From assembly GCA_022706865.1 (NCBI GenBank), contig JAKJBT010000072.1:1-8655 (forward strand): a DNA stretch of 8,655 bases, given 5' to 3'. The notes under the pieces were generated by a model. That model was not told the origin of the DNA, made no database searches, and worked only from the letters and a program-made list of their open reading frames with translations. How positions within the stretch are numbered: the stretch's first letter is position 1; each line of letters starts with the position of its first letter. This stretch comes from Bacillota bacterium. GTDB lineage: Bacteria; Bacillota_A; Clostridia; Lutisporales; Lutisporaceae. Positions 6,430-8,655 of this stretch are shown here, one piece after another. Made by a program: the position numbers and the translations under genes.

Positions 6430-7452
6430 CTAATTATCCAGTTTGCTTCTTACCATTTCTGCTCTTATTATATCTCTCTCATCCGGGGTTAATTCTTTCC
6501 TGCTGCTTCTTTGAATATTTGCTGTTTGGGCCTCTATCATGATTTCATTCAAAAGCCTTGTAGGGATGTTATCGATAATATTCAAATCCACCCCCAGCCT
6601 TACATCCGAAAGCAGCTTCATACACTCCTGCGAACTCATCACTCTGGCATTTTTCATAATACCCCAGGAACGCCAGATTTTATCCTCTATCTTTATACGG
6701 TTGCTTTCCAGCAGGACCCTTCTTGCTTCCTTTTCCTTGTCAATTATCTGTTTTGTTACAGCAGTGAGGTTTTCTACTATTTCCTCTTCCGCCCTTCCAA
6801 GGGTTATTTGGTTGGAAATCTGAAATATATTACCCACAATTTCTGTGCCTTCTCCATACAAGCCCCTTATTGTAAGGCCTATATGGGCTACCGTCTGAAG
6901 TATCTTGTTCATATTGCCCGTTATATTGAGAGCCGGCAGATGCACCATTACAGATGCTCTCATACCTGTGCCCACATTAGTAGGGCAGCTTGTAAGATAG
7001 CCCCAGTTTTCACTGTATGCGTATTCAAGGCTCTGCTCCAATATATCATCTATATCACTGGCCATTTCCCAGGACTTCTTTATTTGAAGTCCCGGAAGTA
7101 TTGTCTGTATCCTTATATGATCCTCCTCATTGACCATTATACTCACCATTTCATCGCTGCTTATAAGCGCTGCCCCTCCGGCGATGTTCCTGGAAAGCCC
7201 CGGACTTATAAGGTGCCTTTCCACAAGGCACTGTCTCTCCAAGGCCGGAAGCTTCTTCATGATATAATCCTTGAATTCCAATTTTGATTCGGGCTTGGAA
7301 AGACTATTTCTGACACTTTCTATAACTTCTCCAGCTTTTTCAGCATTCAATCCTGACGGAAACGGAATATCCGCTATGTTTCTGGCCAATCTTATACGGC
7401 TGCTCAAAATTATATCGCTCTGAGGGCCGTTGCCCAGCACCCAGCCTTTCAT
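6430..7452 (-). CDS. mcsB: Protein-arginine kinase McsB
   Basis: This encodes a 340-residue McsB, a phosphagen-kinase-fold enzyme that phosphorylates arginine side chains on proteins, marking them for ClpCP and inactivating CtsR. Visible motifs are SSRIRLARN (17-25), NEEDHIR (108-114), which holds the presumed catalytic glutamate, and SCPTNVGTGMRAS (155-167) with the conserved cysteine C156. The RDIIRA sequence (326-331) matches the RDxxRA allosteric phospho-arginine-binding motif. Two ATGs lie in tandem (7455 and 7452). The GGAGG at 7460-7464 is 4 bases from the first and 7 from the second; since the other genes here use 7-8, I chose 7452, but 7455 (341 residues) cannot be excluded. The start overlaps the mcsA stop (TGATG), indicating translational coupling with its activator. 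It is slightly shorter than the B. subtilis protein (363), mainly at the termini, with all key motifs kept. Confidence 0.96.
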   Translation of the reverse strand: MKGWVLGNGPQSDIILSSRIRLARNIADIPFPSGLNAEKAGEVIESVRNSLSKPESKLEFKDYIMKKLPALERQCLVERHLISPGLSRNIAGGAALISSDEMVSIMVNEEDHIRIQTILPGLQIKKSWEMASDIDDILEQSLEYAYSENWGYLTSCPTNVGTGMRASVMVHLPALNITGNMNKILQTVAHIGLTIRGLYGEGTEIVGNIFQISNQITLGRAEEEIVENLTAVTKQIIDKEKEARRVLLESNRIKIEDKIWRSWGIMKNARVMSSQECMKLLSDVRLGVDLNIIDNIPTRLLNEIMIEAQTANIQRSSRKELTPDERDIIRAEMVRSKLDN

Positions 7453-7964
7453 CATGCTTCCTCCTTTCCTGCCTTGTTCAAATCCCTAATCTTATCCCTT
7501 ATAGCTGCAGCTTTTTCATACTCTTCATTTCGTATTGCCTCATCCAACTGCTGTTTGAGTTTTTCGACCTCGCGCAACACCTTTATCCTGCCGCCGGCCC
7601 TGTTCGGTATCTTGCCTGTATGGCCGGTATTGCCATGGACCTTTTTAAAAAGCGGATTAAGTCTTTCACCAAACACCTTGTAGCAATTACCGCATCCGAA
7701 CCTTCCGGTTTCCCTGAACTTTCCATAGGACAATCCGCAAACATTACATTTGACATCATTCACCATTTCGGTCTTAATATGAGATGCTCCTCCTGAATTC
7801 AACAACCCGGCCAATAAATCATTCACCGAAAAGCTTGTGCTTAAACTCAGCAGGTTCTTCTGCATGGCACACTGCTCACACAAATGCATATCCGACTTTT
7901 TCCCATTCTCAACCTTTGTTATATGAACCGCTGCCGGTCTTTTCCCACATTCATCACAAATCAA
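7452..7964 (-). CDS. mcsA: McsA, zinc-binding activator of the McsB arginine kinase
   Basis: This encodes a 170-residue McsA, which activates McsB and helps control CtsR. Two zinc-binding modules of paired CxxC motifs are seen: C3/C6 with C29/C32, and C73/C76 with C91/C94. The C-terminus (about 131-165, VEKLKQQLDEAIRNEEYEKA onwards) is a UVR-type helical hairpin, as also found in UvrB and the ClpC linker. The start codon is TTG (7964-7962). It is supported by GGAGG at 7973-7977, 8 bases upstream, and by the product starting with the conserved first zinc ligands (MICDECG). No ATG gives a complete first zinc module. It lies 26 bases after ctsR and overlaps mcsB at its stop codon. Assignment is confident from motifs and operon position. 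Confidence 0.95.
   Translation of the reverse strand: MICDECGKRPAAVHITKVENGKKSDMHLCEQCAMQKNLLSLSTSFSVNDLLAGLLNSGGASHIKTEMVNDVKCNVCGLSYGKFRETGRFGCGNCYKVFGERLNPLFKKVHGNTGHTGKIPNRAGGRIKVLREVEKLKQQLDEAIRNEEYEKAAAIRDKIRDLNKAGKEEA
7460..7464 (-). promoter_or_regulatory. Ribosome binding site of mcsB
   Basis: The minus strand reads AGGAGG ending here, within the last codons of mcsA. Spacing is 7 bases to the ATG at 7452 and 4 bases to the ATG at 7455, which favours the second ATG. Confidence 0.7.
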
Positions 7965-7972
7965 AACAATAA

Positions 7973-7977
7973 CCTCC
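7973..7977 (-). promoter_or_regulatory. Ribosome binding site supporting the TTG start of mcsA
   Basis: The minus strand reads AAGGAGG ending here, in the 26-base ctsR-mcsA gap, with 8 bases to the TTG at 7964. No ATG lies in the window of distances where this site could act. Confidence 0.82.
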
Positions 7978-7990
7978 TTACGAAGTATTT

Positions 7991-8449
7991 TTAAACTAGT
8001 GCTGCAACAATTACAGCCTTCAATATCTCTGCCCTCAAGTTGTCCCTGTGTGGTTTCTCCACCTTGGAAAGGGTACTGTCATCGGTTGCTGCCTTAAGGA
8101 TGTTCACAGTATTATGGTCAATCAGCTTCTGCTTGTACAAAGCTTCCGCCAGGGCAAAAGCACCCTCCTTGTTGATGCTGTCCCCTATACTGGAGGAAAG
8201 TATATTCATCAAGTAATCATCCTTGTCCACGTCAATACGGGCGATCTTTATGCAGCCGCCGCCCCCCCTTCGGGACTCTATGAAATAACCTCTTTCTGTA
8301 GTGAACCTTGTCATCAGCACATAGTTTATCTGTGATGGGGCACAGGCAAAATAATTGGCCATTTCATTCCTCTGAATCTCAACAACACCCTTACTCTCTT
8401 CTATCATGTCACTTATGAACTTTTCAATTAAATCACTAATTCTTGACAT
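7991..8449 (-). CDS. ctsR: CtsR, repressor of class III stress genes
   Basis: This encodes a 152-residue CtsR, the dimeric winged-helix repressor of clp and related heat-shock genes in Gram-positive bacteria. The N-terminal DNA-binding domain (about 1-72) contains the helix-turn-helix (VEIQRNEMANYFACAPSQIN, 23-42) and the beta-wing SRRGGGGCIKI (59-69). The four-glycine loop (62-65) is the part known to sense temperature in B. subtilis. R61, next to it, corresponds to the arginine that McsB phosphorylates to break DNA binding. The C-terminal helical domain (about 80-152) is for dimerisation and is recognised by McsB/ClpC. The ribosome binding site is weak (GAGTG at 8455-8459), unlike the strong sites of the following genes, which may keep repressor levels low. 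First gene of the operon, directly behind its own operator. Confidence 0.96.
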   Translation of the reverse strand: MSRISDLIEKFISDMIEESKGVVEIQRNEMANYFACAPSQINYVLMTRFTTERGYFIESRRGGGGCIKIARIDVDKDDYLMNILSSSIGDSINKEGAFALAEALYKQKLIDHNTVNILKAATDDSTLSKVEKPHRDNLRAEILKAVIVAALV

Positions 8450-8467
8450 ATCATCACTCTTTCTGAC

Positions 8468-8484
8468 TTTGACTTTCTTTGACC
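8468..8484 (-). promoter_or_regulatory. CtsR operator (heptad direct repeat)
   Basis: The minus strand reads GGTCAAA-GAA-AGTCAAA, an exact fit to the known CtsR box (A/GGTCAAA-NAN-A/GGTCAAA). It falls at about +3 to +19 relative to the start expected from the promoter at 8493-8522, so bound CtsR would block transcription of its own operon. A degenerate third heptad (AGTCAGA, 8462-8468) follows directly. Confidence 0.93.
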
Positions 8485-8492
8485 TTGATTAT

Positions 8493-8522
8493 ATTATATT
8501 ATACATGATGTCATTTTTTCAA
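8493..8522 (-). promoter_or_regulatory. Promoter of the ctsR-mcsA-mcsB-clpC operon
   Basis: On the minus strand TTGAAA (8517-8522) and TATAAT (8493-8498) are 18 bases apart. TATAAT occurs three times in overlapping 5-base steps (8498-8503, 8493-8498, 8488-8493). Only the middle one has good spacing to the -35. The start should be near 8486, just ahead of the CtsR operator. Confidence 0.75.
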
Positions 8523-8655
8523 GTATTTTGCAAAAATATTATTATTATCTTTGGTATTTTTCAGTTTAATTATTATGGGACTGCTACACAAAGCAGGAAT
8601 GATGCGACTTATTTTAAGTATGCAGTCACCCTGCAGAGCACTAGCCTTATATCCC
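8523..8655. other. Non-coding stretch upstream of ctsR, no gene seen
   Basis: No supported reading frame, tRNA or other RNA was recognised. It holds two weak stem-loops: CTGCT/AGCAG (8581-8585 with 8592-8596) and ACTTA/TAAGT with a 3-base loop (8607-8611 with 8615-8619). Neither is followed by a T run on either strand. It may be the end of an intergenic region belonging to the next upstream gene outside the window. Confidence 0.5.

Noticed and set aside
6511..7287. 258-residue rightward open frame opposite mcsB
   Set aside because: Although long, it is exactly antisense to a clear mcsB, is rich in His, Tyr and Cys as expected of a shadow frame, and has no recognisable domain or ribosome binding site.
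8581..8619. Stem-loops upstream of ctsR as a tRNA, riboswitch or terminator
   Set aside because: Stems are only 5 bp, without cloverleaf, conserved core or T run.

Overview
The window comes from a low-to-moderate GC, Gram-positive Firmicute. The most likely group is a Clostridia close to Ruminiclostridium/Acetivibrio, judged by gene order, strong GGAGG ribosome binding sites, AT-rich spacers and protein character. This lineage call is an inference. Almost everything is transcribed leftward (minus strand). The order of transcription is ctsR, mcsA, mcsB, clpC, then radA, disA, then carD. One small gene of unknown function (734-1129) runs the other way, between disA and carD.

Right part (8655 down to 3916): the class III heat-shock / protein quality control operon. 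A sigma-A type promoter (8493-8522) lies just upstream of a CtsR heptad-repeat operator (8468-8484), followed by ctsR, mcsA, mcsB and clpC with short gaps or overlaps. CtsR represses the operon. McsB, with its zinc-binding partner McsA, phosphorylates arginines on CtsR and damaged proteins. ClpC captures phospho-arginine proteins through its N-domain and feeds them to ClpP, which is not in the window. The motifs needed for this circuit are all visible. The matching phosphatase (YwlE) is not here. A hairpin with a T-rich tail (3853-3907) ends the operon.

Middle part (3712 to 1264): radA and disA, 4 bases apart, with the disA ribosome binding site inside the last radA codons. RadA is a recombination ATPase/branch-migration factor. 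DisA makes cyclic di-AMP and is expected to respond to branched DNA. Directly after the disA stop codon is a perfect 31-bp inverted repeat with a 4-base loop (1198-1263), whose arms each hold a smaller inverted repeat. It looks like a dispersed REP/MITE-type palindrome and is the most unusual DNA structure in the window.

Left part (1263 to 1): the rightward gene 734-1129 encodes a 131-residue protein with CxC and CxxC cysteine pairs. It has an exact consensus promoter (TTGACA, 17 bp, TATAAT) at 619-647 and its own terminator (1139-1177). The divergent carD (51-530) encodes a CarD/CdnL-type RNA polymerase-binding regulator.

Most of the window is a conserved housekeeping/stress locus. I see no phage genes, transposase gene, CRISPR array, tRNA or rRNA. 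The parts worth a second look are the palindrome, the unknown cysteine protein with its very strong promoter, and some regulatory details.
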